Below, in pieces: positions 12,244 through 24,538 of a stretch of DNA of 64,000 nt. Position numbers and translations under genes: made by a program. The DNA comes from Eretmocerus hayati. Its lineage: Eukaryota; Arthropoda; Insecta; Hymenoptera; Aphelinidae. Every line of letters starts with the position of its first letter. The first letter of the stretch is position 1. The stretch covers positions 69,310,172 through 69,374,171 of the forward strand of contig CM056744.1 of the NCBI GenBank assembly GCA_029851415.1, in the 5' to 3' direction. A model generated the notes under the pieces. It did not search any database. It saw only the letters and a program-made list of their open reading frames with translations, and was not told the origin of the DNA.

Positions 12244-12637
12244 GCAATTTTTTTTTTTTTTACTATCATCATTTCATTATTACTTTTTCTACTCTATAAT
12301 TATTTGCATATGATTTTAAATTGACTTCATTCAATCACTCCTTGAAATAACTCCGTAGAATCCATGATACAACATTCGCGATATCATTGAGCCCAATAAT
12401 ATACGTTTTGATTGAAAATCTTTGATTTCGCGTGAAAAAAATTCTGAAAAGCGTTCGTCATTTCGTCACTTCAACTGGAGACTCCATGCAGGATGCAAAA
12501 ATGTTTAAAACAATTTAATTCAAACTATTCCAAGAACTGATAGAATACGATGAAGTTGAAATCATATATAAAAAAATCTATAGAGTAGAAAAAAAAAATG
12601 GAATGATGATAGTAATTAAAAAAAAAAAAAAATCGAC

Positions 12638-12704
12638 GAAAGAGGGATGCGAACTCTTGATCTTCAGGTTGCCGGGCAAAAGGTTTACCGCGAGACCACC
12701 AAGC
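12638..12704 (-). ncRNA. tRNA-like (SINE-like) block, right arm
   Basis: Reverse complement of the left-arm block with differences: A box TGGTCTCGCGG, B box GAGTTCGCATCCC, and a T run on this strand toward the centre (the A run at about 12619-12632 on the plus strand). The two blocks are convergent. Confidence 0.5.
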
Positions 12705-13949
12705 ATCTACACACGTTTTATCTCAAAATTCGTACACGTTATCCGAATAGCCTGCTCTATAATTATACGAAGCAATAAGTCGCACAACACGTTTCAACAT
12801 ATGCTTGCCATGTGCATATGATATATCATCGCATCGATTCCACATTACTCTGATTTGAATTATGAATTTCATCAAGGACGATCATCCTTTAGATTCTCCT
12901 ATTAGAAGGAAAAGAACTCCCGCGAGTTGTGTCAAAACAACTCGCCTTTGTTCGCACTAATTTTGAGGTTAGCACTTCACCTTAGAGGCAAAACCGAACT
13001 TCCCTTCAATTGGAGGCAAATTTGCCTTCAGTTAGAGGCATTCCGAAATCCCTGTAAGCTTGAAGGGAAAGAAGCTGTAGTTAAAGGCTTTTCCCCCTCC
13101 AAGAGATTTAGAGTGCACATCGGCTGACATCTATGTCTCTCATTTTTCGATCTCTATTCGATGCAAATCAATTCTTCGGTTGATTTACGCAATAGACTGG
13201 CCGTTTTGCATCTCACAAACCCGTGCTGATACTCTGATCGAGAGGGAACACTCGTCGAAAGATTTTCAAATCCCATTTTCGGTACAAATTCCGATGTTTG
13301 GGTGAAGAGTGCAAGCAAAGAGAGCGCGCGCGCCCAGGGTGAGCGCGTCTATGTAGACTTGGCCAGAGAGATGCATTTACCTAAACTGTTTATTCATGTT
13401 TAGAGTAAGATTCTCAAATATTGAGATGCTTTCGGCAGATGATTAAAACATTTAGATAGATGACGAGAGAGAGGTTGAGATAACATTTAAAAAATATCTC
13501 GCCATTAACCGATGCGAAATGTGAACACAATCCATATTCAATACCTTAAAAACCAAATTATGATGAGCAGGATTCTCGGAAGGAAATAGAGAAACAGTTG
13601 GAGAGGATAAAGCTAGGGGGAGAAAGAAAGAGAGAGATTGATAGAGATAGATAGATAGATATCCTTTATTCGTCATGCGACAAAATACACCTACATATTT
13701 TCATATGTGTCACATATATATATATATAAAATTAATAAATATTCCGATAAAATCATATTAAGAGATAATTTGGTCAAGGATAGATATATCACAATTGTGA
13801 CTAGTCATACACTTTACGATTTAACTTGAAAGAAAATAAGATAAAGGGCATGGGTTCACAGAAATATCACAGTTTTTCTTCGGTCTGGTGACAGATGGTC
13901 ACTTACAATTAAAAAGAGATAGAAAGAAAAGGAACAAAGCCCTAGCCCA

Positions 13950-16778
13950 TCAAAGATTAAAGTAATGCTGCTTCTCCGGATCAATCCTCTGAGGAGACTT
14001 TGTTAATAGGAAATCTTTCAAGGACTCTTTGAACAAGGGTGTTTTCCCCAGCTGCCGAAAGCCCGGAGGGAGAAAGTTCCAAAAATGAGCACATTGAACC
14101 TGGAAAGATCTCCTTCCATATTCGAGTCTCATATTGGGAACTTTGAGTACCCGCTCTTCTGCATCACCACGTGCGGGGCGTCCAGATTGGTACCTGGTAA
14201 ACATCGCAGCTAGGTAGCCAGGTTCTCCAAGATGCATGATCTTATGCATTAAAAGTGCTGCGAAGTACATTCTCCGCGAATCAGTACGTAACCAACCCAA
14301 ACGCTCCCTAAACGGGGTGATGTGCTCGTCTCTCCTAAGATCAAAAATGTACCTCACACATGAATTGCTCAGTCGCTGTATCCGTTGCCGCTGTTCGTCC
14401 GTGGCGTCGAGGTACACGACTGTGCAATAATCTAAATGCGGTTGAACTAATGACTCGACTAGGCGAATTCGGAGAGGTCTGGTGATACACGCCCTAAAAA
14501 ACCGCAATCCGTATAGGGCTCTATTCACTTTCTTAGTTACTTGGTCGATGTGCGGTTTCCACGTCAGTTCACTATCAAGTGTAACACCAAGACTCACGAC
14601 CGCATCACTGAACGGAATGAACTTTCCTTCCTGTATCTCAACTCCTGGCAAGTCCATTCTCTTCAGGTCTTTGATATTCCTCTCAGAGCTGAAGAAAATT
14701 GCCTTGGTCTTGCCAGCGTTGAGACGCAGGCCGGAACTTCTGGCCCAATCAGCAATTAGTCGTCCTACTTCCCCCAGCCGAGTGATGCCTTCCTTGATCT
14801 TAGTTTTCTCGACTTGGAGATAAATTTGAAGATCATCCGCATAGAATAGATGATATACCGACTTTCCATCTAGCAAACCAGGTAAGTCATTAACATATGA
14901 GCTGAAGAGTAAGGGCCCGAGAACGGATCCCTGTGGAACACCCAGATTGGTTTCGAGCCAATCAGAACTACCGGATTTTGAAGTGACTATTTGGGTGCGG
15001 CCTTGTAAGTATGATTTTATCCACAGGAGTGCCGACCTTGAGAATCCAAGGTTTCGGAGCTTCCTCAACAGCTTTGACGGTGTTATTGTGTCAAAGGCTT
15101 TGCTAAAGTCGAATAGTAGGAGTAAGGTGACCTTCTTCCTATCAATGCCTACTCTGATGTCATCCGTCAACTTTAGTAAAGCTGTCTAGGTGCTATGGTA
15201 TTGCCTGAAACCAGTCTGGAAGCGATCAAGAAGTTTCTCTACTTTTAAATACTCCGTGATTTGGTCATGTGCAATTTTTTCCAGAACCTTGGAAAGGAAG
15301 CACAGCAGCGCTATGGGACGAAAGTCCGAGACCGTTGATGGAGCTGCAGTCTTCTTCAATGCAATCAGCTGCGCTTGCTTCCAAGCCTCGGGAAAGACGC
15401 TATGAGCGAAAGGGGAATTGAATATATGTACAATAAGATCACCAATTGCCGGAAGAGCCTTCGCGATCACACTCTGAGGGATCCCATCCACCCCGCGGGC
15501 CTGCGAGGAGAAATGTTTGATAGCAAGGACTACATCATTGAAATTTGTGGGCCTAAATTTAAACCCCTCCTCCGGTGCAGAGTTAATATCGTCCATTGCT
15601 TCATTGATATTTTCGTGAGGCGAAACAGAGACCCCCGCAAAGTGAGCGTTCAACTCATCCGGTGTGAAACCGTGAAGCTCTTCCTCTTTGCTCTTGGGCA
15701 AGAGGCCGAGATTGCGCATCTCCTTCCAAGTATTCTTGTTCTGATCAAGAGCGTCTGAAAGATGGTTTTGAAGGAAGGAATTACGCTCTTGCTCAATGCG
15801 CAGATCGACCTCTTCGCTAAGCCGAAAGTACTCATTTTGAAGCTCAGGACACTTGCACTGGTTGCGTTGCATACGCTCCCAACGCCTGCGCGTCGCGTGT
15901 CGCTTCTTCATGAGCACCCTCAGCTCAGGACCAATCCAAGGAGCATCATTTTTACGCGGGTTTATAGTTTTTTCCGGTGCTAATTCATCTAAAACGATCA
16001 TTAAATTTACATTCAAGCATTGAATTGCGTCTTCCAAACTCGTTTCGGCATTTTCAAGAGCTGTCCAGTCACAGCGGAGCAGACGGTCATTCAATATCTC
16101 CGGGGTGATGTTACGAAAATCCCTATACTTGAAGGAATTTTTTGGCGGAGTAGGGGTGAAGACGTTGATGGTGACGTCAATGACCGAGTGCCCACCGAAA
16201 CTGGGCAGGTGTCTGTTGTGAAAGTCAGTAATGGTGTCGTTGTCATCTACGTAGATGTGATCAATCCATGTATGAGATACATTGGGGTTGTGTTGATGAG
16301 TCGGGCCGTGCTGCACTATCTGCAAGGCTAGTTCTTCTGTCAGTGCAGTCAGTGTCTTGGTGTCGGGATGAGCAGTATCCAACAAGTCAGCGTTCAGATC
16401 ACCCATAATGATTTTGTGACTGTAATCACCACACAGCCGGCGTAACGAGCCAAACAGCCCATCATCCTTCTGCATGGCAATTTTAGGGGGTCTATAGATT
16501 ACCGCGACTAATATTGGGGGTGAGCTGCCTTGCTGCACGCTACAAAAAAGGAATTCGGGCACGCCAGGTTTCCCCGGCCCAAAAGTGTTCGACGAAACCA
16601 ACTTCTCAATTTTGAAGTCATTGCGCACATACAAGGCAACTCCTCCACCTTCTCTGTTGCGATCTTGTCGCAACAACGAAAAACCTGGAATTTGAACGAG
16701 ACTGTCATCCACATACTCATCTAGCTTCGACTCGGCCACCCCAAATAGATGATAGGAGGGATCGTTAGCGACGAGCAA
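13950..16778 (-). pseudogene. LINE ORF2: AP endonuclease and reverse transcriptase, one nonsense codon
   Basis: About 943 codons in one frame, interrupted only by TAG at 15186-15188. The N-terminal half is an APE-type endonuclease (FGVAESKLD, GGGVALYVRND, AVIYRPP, IMGDLNADLLD, SHTWIDHIYV), which nicks target DNA. The reverse transcriptase follows, with SDFRPIALL, LFDFSKAFDTI, LGVPQGSVLGPLLF and the catalytic YADDLQIY. The C-terminus has CTVVYLDATDEQRQRIQRL and FWNFLPP, typical of the CR1/Jockey group. The frame stays open upstream of 16778 (GFINLNSLTDKI), so the true start is probably between 16778 and the end of ORF1 at 16878. ORF1 and ORF2 nearly abut, which suggests coupled translation. 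Confidence 0.9.
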
Positions 16779-16877
16779 GCGTAGATGCTCAATCTTATCT
16801 GTCAGGGAGTTAAGGTTGATAAATCCCGCTTTTAAAGAATTACCCCTCCTTCGTCGCTCTTCAGCAGCCGTATCCAG

Positions 16878-18692
16878 TCAGGGAGTCCTTGCTGATTCTG
16901 TTGCCGGAACTTTATTTTGCTCCGGAACGATAGTGCAGCTCTGGGTGTTATTCGAGGACGCACAGGTGCGTTCCGGACCACTTCGACAGGTCGTTTGAAT
17001 GACCTGCAGATCAGCAAGGGATTCGAACGTGTGCGCTCGCTCACCATTTTTCCGTCTAACCCAGAAACGCCCATCTCTGTGCCAGACGTATTTAAGACCC
17101 AAACCGCGCGCAACCGACCTTAAACGTATAAATTCTTTGTATTTTTCACGGTGGAGCACCTCATTTATAAAGATTTTACGGTCTGGCACATGAGCTTTTG
17201 TATCTGGGTCGAGTAAGTCAGGCTGGATATTGTTGGCCGTGAAATAATTATTGGTGATTGAACGTTTAGCCCGAATCACTTTCCCGACTAGTCGGCTACT
17301 GGAGAGTTGGACTACACATGATGGTAAATTGCGCGTGATAGCAGCTGAGGCTCGGGAAGATAGAACCGAGTCACGATTTCCTGTTGGAGTCTTCTCCCCA
17401 GACGCACGCCCCGGTTGCAGGACACGGACATCAGCAATGTCTGCCCTCTCCAATGAGGGGAGAATGGACTTGAGCACTGCATAAGAAATATCAGATATCT
17501 GTGCTGGTGAGGCCTTAGAATCTTCTTTTAATACACCATTAATAATCAGTTTACAGCGCTCAAGTCCGTCATTGCCCAGTCCCTGCCCTTGCTTCCGAAC
17601 GTATGAGTGGGGGGACTCGTCCATCCTAGGGGCAGTGTTAGGAATCGAGGATTGATGTGTCGATTCAGCATTACTATTCTCATCATTACGAAATTTACTA
17701 TTCTGCAGAGTACTCTGGAAGCCTGACAATAGCTCCGTTAAGGTAGAAATTTGGCCTGCCATGATGGAATTTTGCTCCAGAAGAAGCTGTCGATCCAAGC
17801 GAAGCTCCTCCAGCTGGGAGCTTTGCTTCTCTATAAGTCCCTCGAGAGAAGATACACGTGCCAACAATCGATCATCCACCTCACTTACTGCTGGTGTGCA
17901 AGATGGAGAGGTAGTGGCAACGTTTTGTCGGATCACGAGGGATTTTATTTCGTCAAGCTGGTTCTGAAGCAAGGCATTTTGGTTGTAGAAAAGGTCCAGA
18001 GTACTCTCCCGTATATATACCCACTTTGATTCCGGAGAGTTTGACGACGTCGACGTGGTTGTTGCTGCAGGTTGATCCGAGATGTTGGGGCTATTGCTTT
18101 CCACCGATCCGACGGGGTGATCCACATGTGATGTACTGAGCAGCGACGGAGAGGCAGTAGTGAGCCGCGCATCAGCTTGCTGCTTTTGAATGTTCGCGGG
18201 CTCTGTTCTGCTGGACTCGTGGATGGTGGCGCCACTTAACGGAGGCGAAGCAGTAGCTGGCGGAATACCCCCCGCTAGCGTGAGCTGTCGACTCTCGATG
18301 GCTTGAGAGGCACTGATGGTGGGGAGCTCAGCGCTGCTGCCCGTGGTGGTATGGTGCGGGGCGAGGGGAGACTTTCCTGACGCGCCACGCGAGCTGAGCC
18401 GCATGTGTGAGAACGGCTGATTACTCACACGTCTTCGTGGGCTTGTTTTCTCCTTCTCTCTCTCTCTGGCTGTTTGCATACTGAGGCGGGAAGTCGAAGT
18501 CGTCTGCTTCGTCGCACTTGATGTTGATTTTGCGGCTGGAATCTCGCTCACCTGCAGACATCTTTCACATGTCACTGCTCGTCTGGATGTTCTCGAGCAC
18601 TTGACATGTGCTGATTTTTTACAGATGTCACATACTCTGCTGCCTGCACGTCAGGTGTTGTTGCAGACACAGCAGATGTTGTCGCTCATCAT
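16878..18692 (-). pseudogene. LINE ORF1: PHD-like finger and FP-like domain, one nonsense codon
   Basis: Reading from ATGATG at 18692, the first 13 codons are followed by TGA at 18651-18653; beyond it the frame is open for about 590 codons. The N-terminus forms a C4HC3-like finger (CCVC, CDICKKSAHVKC, CERCLQ). A long Ser/Thr-rich stretch follows, then a Gln/Leu-rich predicted coiled coil (about 17720-17950). The C-terminus (INEVLHREKYKEFIRLRSVA, GLKYVWHRDGRFWVRRKNG) resembles the baculovirus FP-like domain of many LINE ORF1 proteins. Role by family: RNA binding in the ribonucleoprotein. Starting at the internal ATG 18575 would lose most of the finger. Confidence 0.85.
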
Positions 18693-18800
18693 GCAGCAGA
18701 CAGCAAGACAGCGAAGCAGGCTAGCGTAGCAGACGACCTCCGAGCATGCGCACAAAGCTCACTTTCGGCGCCAGGCACTGCTGATTCGATGTTGTTGTTG

Positions 18801-19246
18801 AGGTTGCAGAATTGGAATTATTCCTCCCAGGCTCTAGCAGGAGCCATGCAGTGATGCTCCAGTGGTATGAGCCTGCAGGAGGAAGTCCAATCTGCAAAAA
18901 AGTGCCACTCGGGACGACGTTTTGATGGTTAAATTGATGTTCGAACACGGAGCGATGTTAGATGCGTGTGGGAACACTTACCGCCGGAGAGAGAGCTTAT
19001 AGATAGAGGGGGAGAGAGAGAGAGATAGTTCGGGCGAACCGGGCGACCAATGTTTTTCCCGCCTTCCACGAATTCCACCCGTGCCCGGCGCGATTGCAGT
19101 TTGCACTTCACGCTTTAGTTGACTTCGCTGTCTTTTGTAGTGCTCGTGCCTTGCGTGTCGTGAACCTGCGTGCACCTGTGTTTGTATCATTGGATCCACA
19201 CTTCCTTTTCAACGCAGTGGGAAATCGAATATTACCGGTTGGAATA
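18801..19246 (+). other. Region 5' of the transposase-like gene
   Basis: No gene was recognised. A minus-strand open stretch and a GA-rich microsatellite (near 19009-19025) are present. It probably holds the promoter and 5' leader of the gene starting at 19247, but I see no convincing TATA box and initiator pair. Confidence 0.35.
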
Positions 19247-19271
19247 ATGAACGAGCCTGACGACGACCTAG
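19247..19271 (+). CDS. Transposase-like gene, putative exon 1
   Basis: ATG then codons for NEPDDDL and one extra base, followed by the donor GTAAGT. The phase joins correctly to the next exon, giving a GAT codon across the junction. Short and therefore the least certain exon. Confidence 0.45.
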
Positions 19272-20240
19272 GTAAGTACATAGCTAGTACTGCTCTGATT
19301 ATCTAATAATGTGTTGGTCGGGGGAGACTTTGCTATCCTTGAAAGTTTTTGGTCAGACGGTTGCGACGGTGCATGATAGTGTGAGCTACAAATGACAAAT
19401 GTTTACCTCTGATAGCATACTGAATTGGATTTATTGTATAGTTCTTCTATTCTTCTCCGAGATATTGGACTATGACAAGGTAATCGAAATAGCAGTCATA
19501 CAATTTTACTGATAGTTGCTCCTATTGAGAAACACATTTTTGTAATTAAATGCTCTTGTAACAACTGCATGCTCCATATTTCGTTGTAACAACTCTACGG
19601 AACCATGCCCGTAAACTCAGGACCCCAAAAATGATTTGCCGTCTTTCAATCTTCAGTTCTCGTACTGTGCAAGGTATTATGTTGAGATTCAGCTCGCGCG
19701 CGGAAAACTGATAATATAGAAATTTTGGAGCCGGCAGCGTAGCGGAGAGCGACAAGCTGCGTGTATATGGTAGTCTGACGGGTGAACGTTTGTCAGGGGC
19801 ACGACCATTATGAGGGAATGCCTGCCGCGCTGGGCTAGCCCAAAGTAGAAATCCATCTGCTCCGACAGCATATATTGTTATTGTAGCAGATTTTTACTTA
19901 CCAGAGGGGAAAAACCGCTCGGGTGATGACGTACAACTCATCACCCGGGCCCGTAACGAGGTACTTATTTCTGCAATGAGTGCGTGATTCAGCCGGAATA
20001 TTAATCGCGGCAGGCAGTGCAGATGTTGACGAGCAGTAGAATGTTAATCTTTTGGAGGCTTGTATACAGACATCCTCACTTCGGGACATTGATTTATTTG
20101 TCGAAATTTTTCATGCAATTGGATATAAGTACTAGACATTTTCATAATGTATTTTCGCGTGTATATTACTGTACTCGATTCTCTCTGTACGATATCCTGG
20201 ATTAATGGAGAGTAGTATGTGTTAGTTAAAAGTCGCTTAA

Positions 20241-20714
20241 GGCCAGTCCGTAGTCCCCGCAATACCGCAACCAGACACGCACCGGAGTTCATGTAGTTTT
20301 TCAAACAATATCTGATTTTTAAATAATTGCAAACGCTTTTCGGATCAAATCATTGAGTCAGCGCGCTTCCTAATGAAATTTCCAATCATTTGAGCTTTGA
20401 TGCGTTTCGAAACTCGCGATATATTTTGCAGGATTTGGAAATCTGCAATCTTGAGCTGAGCTGCCTCATCGTAGGAACCACGCTGTCAAGCACGATTGCC
20501 ATTTTCCAAATCTCGCAAAATATAACACGAGTTTTGAGACGCAACAAAGCTTGAACGATTGACAATTCCATTGGGAAGCGCGCTGCCTGAATGGTTTGGT
20601 CCGAAAAGTGTTTGCAACTATTTAAAAATTAAGTATCGTTGGAATTACACTATGCAAATCACCGTGGCGCCATCTATGGAGTAGTGAGCAAGTGTAAGCA
20701 CTACGGACTGACCT
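20241..20714. mobile_element. 474-bp MITE with TTAA target duplication
   Basis: Inverted ends GGCCAGTCCGTAGT and (complement) GGTCAGTCCGTAGT lie exactly inside TTAA copies at 20237-20240 and 20715-20718. Much of the interior is also palindromic (TTTGCAGGATTTGGAAAT against ATTTCCAAATCTCGCAAA). No coding capacity. TTAA specificity fits piggyBac- or Kolobok-type mobilisation. Confidence 0.85.
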
Positions 20715-21204
20715 TAACACTCCAAAGTAGTTTCGTATTGTGACGAATGACGAATAGTCCCGCGAAGACAAAGTTTTCAAAGATTCGTTTCAATATATTG
20801 GGTTCATTATTTAAAAATTCAATTTTTTTGAAAAAAACTCTACTTTGATCATCTTTCAACTGGACGATATATCTTGACCAAAAACCCTAGTCCAGATCAT
20901 CTGATTTCCCCTAAACGGTGATTTCGTGAAAGTAACTCACAATATGAGAAAAAAAATTCTACTAAAACTCATTTCTTGCTCATATCTCCCTGTCTAATTA
21001 ATCATTCAACCATTTGATGAACTACAGAGATACTTTCTTAGTATACGAGATTCATAGTATAAGAGATACTACACGAATTGGTTGAAACCGAATTCGATTC
21101 AACTACATTTGAATATGATTAGGATTCAATTTCTCTTGCAAAAATCGAAATTCTCTCCAAGAACTACGTTTTCATCGTCTATAAACTAGATCTATAAAAA
21201 ATCC

Positions 21205-23005
21205 GCCCAAACCAAACTCGGTAAAAACATCTCACGTGAGATGGGTCATGATACAACGTGAGATCCCACGTGGGATCGATGATTGAATATCGTTTTTCTG
21301 CTCTAGCAATGATTGTTTTCGTGATTAAATGATCCTCATGGGCTTCATGAGTGACCAGATGCCCCAAACCACCATGAATTTTGATATAATGTGAACTTTC
21401 AACCAATCGGCGGACTGCGGCGGGCGACACAGCGAGCGCGGACAGGTGACTACCATGCCACCGTGTTGCAGGCGTCGAACCTCTGGTCTCACCTAAAATC
21501 TCATGTAGGATCTCACGTTGGATACTACGTGAGATCTCTGTATCATACTTTTGTTGTACACAGTATTATCCCAAAATTGTTACTTAGATACTGTAACACT
21601 AATCACTTTTTTAAGGCGATGCGGTCACCGTGCACGCTGAAAGTTATTCGCACTTTTGTTCGATACTCTTGCGATTTGGGCTAAACGACGAGAAGACCAG
21701 TGTTTATTATCATCTAACTTGAGTTCGTCTTCTCGTCGTTTAGCTCAAATCGCAAAAGAATCGGATAAAAGTGAGAATCACAATGTGCCTGTATTATAGG
21801 TTAGGAGGTTTCCGCGGCCGAGTTATTCCCACTTTTATCCAATTCTCTTGCGATTTGAGCTGAACGACGAGAAGAAGAACTCAAGTGAGATGATAATAAA
21901 CACTCGTCTTCTCATCGTTTGGTCCAAATCGCGAGAATGTCAGAAAAAAGTGCGAATAACTTTCAGCGTGCACGGTGCACGGTGGCCGCATCGCCTTAAA
22001 GGAGACTTTTTGGCGTGAATGAATAAAAATGCGATTCAAGAGTATAAGTGTGATGATTGTAGAGCAGGTTTGGCCAAAAAAGGGCGTTTTTCGAAAATCA
22101 ATACGCCCTAGCGTGGAAATATTGTGTTTGTAAATAGAGACGTTGAAAAAATTTTGCTGGACGCTGAAAGATGAGATTATAGGTCCCAGTAAGAGCCATC
22201 AAGCTTTTATTAAAATTAACACAGGCTTAAACGGGAATGCGCCTAATTTGAAACTTTTTTCCTGGTGACTTTCCTTGCATTTCTGGGGCATCCGAGCATT
22301 CCCCAACGTTCTTCAGCTCATCTTAGAGCTTGTTCCAAAACCTACGAAATGAGCTGAAGTACGTCTGATTTCAACTGACCAGAACAAATCTATCTTACAA
22401 GGGGGACCACGGGGTCCGAGTCACCAATCATCCCCAAAATGCTTTCACGGTTTGGTACCATCTAGAATATGAAGAATCTAGAGTGACTCCGTCGAATGGG
22501 CCTTCTGTCCAGAGCTACAAGCAAAAATGTTAGCATTGCGAGTATATCTATTTATGGAACTTTCTAACATGAGCCTATGTAGACAATGCTGATTCCAGTA
22601 CTTGTATTTTCGGACAGGAGAGCCATTCGTCGGAGTTACTCTGGATTCTTCATCTTCTCGATAGTACAAAACCGTGAAAAAATCTTGGGGAAGATTCGCG
22701 ACCCGGACCCCGAGAGATTTCAGGTGAGACCAGAGGTTGGACGCCTGCAACACGGTGGCGTGGTAGTCACCTGTCCGCGCTCGCTGTGTCGCCCGCCGCA
22801 GTCCGCCGATTTGTTGAAAGTTCACATTATATCAAAATTCATGGTGGTTTGGGGCATCTGGTCACTCATGATGCCCATGAGGATCATTTAATCACGAAAA
22901 CAATTATTGCTAGAGCAGAAAAACGATATTCAATCATCGATCCGACGTGAGATCTTACGTTGTATCATGACCCATCTCACGTGAGATGTTTTCACCGAGA
23001 ACGAT
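21205..23005. mobile_element. 1.8-kb foldback with about 300-bp arms
   Basis: 21205-21505 is mirrored by 22715-23005, including ACATCTCACGTGAGATGGG at the outer ends and GACAGGTGACTACCA near the inner ends. A TTAA MITE sits in the loop and 22010-22710 is unassigned. It lies in intron 1 of the transposase-like gene. I found no clear target duplication. Confidence 0.75.
21615..21995. mobile_element. 381-bp MITE with TTAA target duplication
   Basis: TTAA at 21611-21614 and 21996-21999 flanks inverted ends GGCGATGCGGTCACCGTG and (complement) GGCGATGCGGCCACCGTG. The interior holds further alternating inverted blocks around ACGACGAGAAGA. Non-coding. Confidence 0.85.
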
Positions 23006-24161
23006 TGTGTTTCACTAAAAAGAAAAAACACACCCTAGGTCATCTCAACCCCCCTGGAAGGGTTTCTCGGAACAGAAAATCAGAATTCACAATTGAAATA
23101 TTATCCAAAATTGATTACTTTCTGATATCAGATCAGTTTTCCAAATTCTTCATTAATTTTAATGAACGAATGAGAGTATTCCGTTGAGAGGAAGCATACT
23201 GCTAATCTCGTTTAGCAGCGTATTTTTCAACATCTTCGTGACTGAATCGTCGACAGTTGGATACAAAATTCTATTTTACCAAATATTTGTGGAGTGAGTT
23301 TAGAGTTCTTCCGTACCGTGTGTAGCTATAACTGATATGTAGTCAATCTATCCATCTGATTTCAAACTTCGACATGAGGTTGTATAGTACGTTTCGATAC
23401 AAGGGTGTAAAAACTTTTCCGTGCCCGGGAGATGAGTTTCCGGCCCGAGCCGCAGGTCGGGGGTCGGGATTATTACGAGGATGCGAAAAATAGGTTTCAC
23501 TCCCGTGTATCGAACTACAATTTTCGATAAACTGTGAGTAAAAGTCGACAAACTGTGCGCAAAGTACTTTTTTACGCACAGTGTATTGAAAAGTAACATA
23601 TATTCACAAGACACGTTCCATCGACTTCTGAACTAATTTCGGTTACCTTAGCAATGCTTGGAGCTACATATCTTATCGATTGAAGGTTCTGGATAGTCAA
23701 GGGCGTCAATAGGTCTCCATTTTCCCTGATGAGATCAGGGATAAAAATTATTTCACGATTTTTGAGTGGTGCTTTGAAATTTGGATACAGAATTCCATAT
23801 CACAGAAAAGTGGTATAAGGGAGATCTTATGTCAAATGTCTACCATTACTAACCTTGTCGCTCTCTTTTATCCCATTACTTATCTGAAACGCGAAAAAAT
23901 TTAAGAATCCCTCTATTGAGCCTATTTTATCCATATGTGGATTGAATCTCCTGGTTCTTCATTAATTCATCACAATCTGTTGCCAAAGCTGTCGTGGTCC
24001 ATTTCTTCCCATTACATTGCTCATTCGATACCGTATGGCAAGTTGAAAGAAAGTTCCAATATCTTAATGCTCTCAAAAATGTCATCTAGGAAGTAGGCCT
24101 GTCTTTATTTAGTACAAGCAGGTGTGGTTTTCGCTATACACTGTATCGTATTCTTTTGCAG

Positions 24162-24284
24162 ATTTAGAAATTTGGAATGAAGATGGAACTGCTGCTCCTA
24201 GAGCTAACCAAAGAATCACTCAAGAATTTGTCCTTCCTTCGAATGATAGTTGGAATACTTTCATTCCAAATGAATCATGGAATG
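24162..24284 (+). CDS. Transposase-like gene, exon 2
   Basis: Acceptor TTCTTTTGCAG precedes and donor GTAAGC follows. It reads LEIWNEDGTAAPRAN, then FVLPSNDSWNTFIPNESW. Acidic and probably N-terminal to the Cys-rich region. Phases agree with exons 1 and 3. Confidence 0.6.
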
Positions 24285-24538
24285 GTAAGCTATGTATAGT
24301 GAGCTTAGTTGCTAGTTCATCTACCTGTGGGCATACTTAGCATTCAATGAAAGGCAATCTTGACCAAATATCCTCATTCATCGAAATTGCAACTTTTACC
24401 CTATTCATGATTCTCTCATCCTTATCTAAGAATTACATTTTAACTAGCCTCAGGATGAAAAATCACTGCCTGAATTTGGAAATAGAATTGATTTACCCAT
24501 GCGTTCGTCTATGATGAAATCATTCTTTATTCGCGCAG

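Larger units (their letters stand above)
11058..13362. mobile_element. Foldback element with tRNA-like sequence in each arm
   Basis: The sequence from GTCTACATAGACGCGCT near 11062 is mirrored by AGCGCGTCTATGTAGAC ending near 13358. Matching arms are 11058-11300 with 13130-13362, and about 11650-12240 with 12640-13120. The left arm has an extra segment of about 300 bp (11300-11600). The centre (12260-12620) is A+T-rich. Each arm holds a tRNA-like block followed by a T run toward the centre. No protein gene is present. I do not know the family. Confidence 0.75.
13640..18800 (-). mobile_element. CR1/Jockey-group LINE, nearly full length
   Basis: On the minus strand: ORF1 with a PHD-like finger and an FP-like domain, ORF2 with an AP endonuclease and reverse transcriptase, then an AATAAAGGATATCTATC tail made of TATC/CTAT microsatellite (about 13640-13670). 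Such 3' microsatellite tails are usual for the CR1 group (Daphne, Crack and kin). Each ORF has a single nonsense codon, so the copy is recent but apparently dead. The 5' end is placed at about 18800 by content only. It lies in the interior of the 20-kb element. Confidence 0.85.

Noticed and set aside
24499..24538. ATG at 24499 as start of the transposase-like protein
   Set aside because: It lies before a good splice acceptor (CGCGCAG at 24538), and exon 2 joins in phase at 24539.
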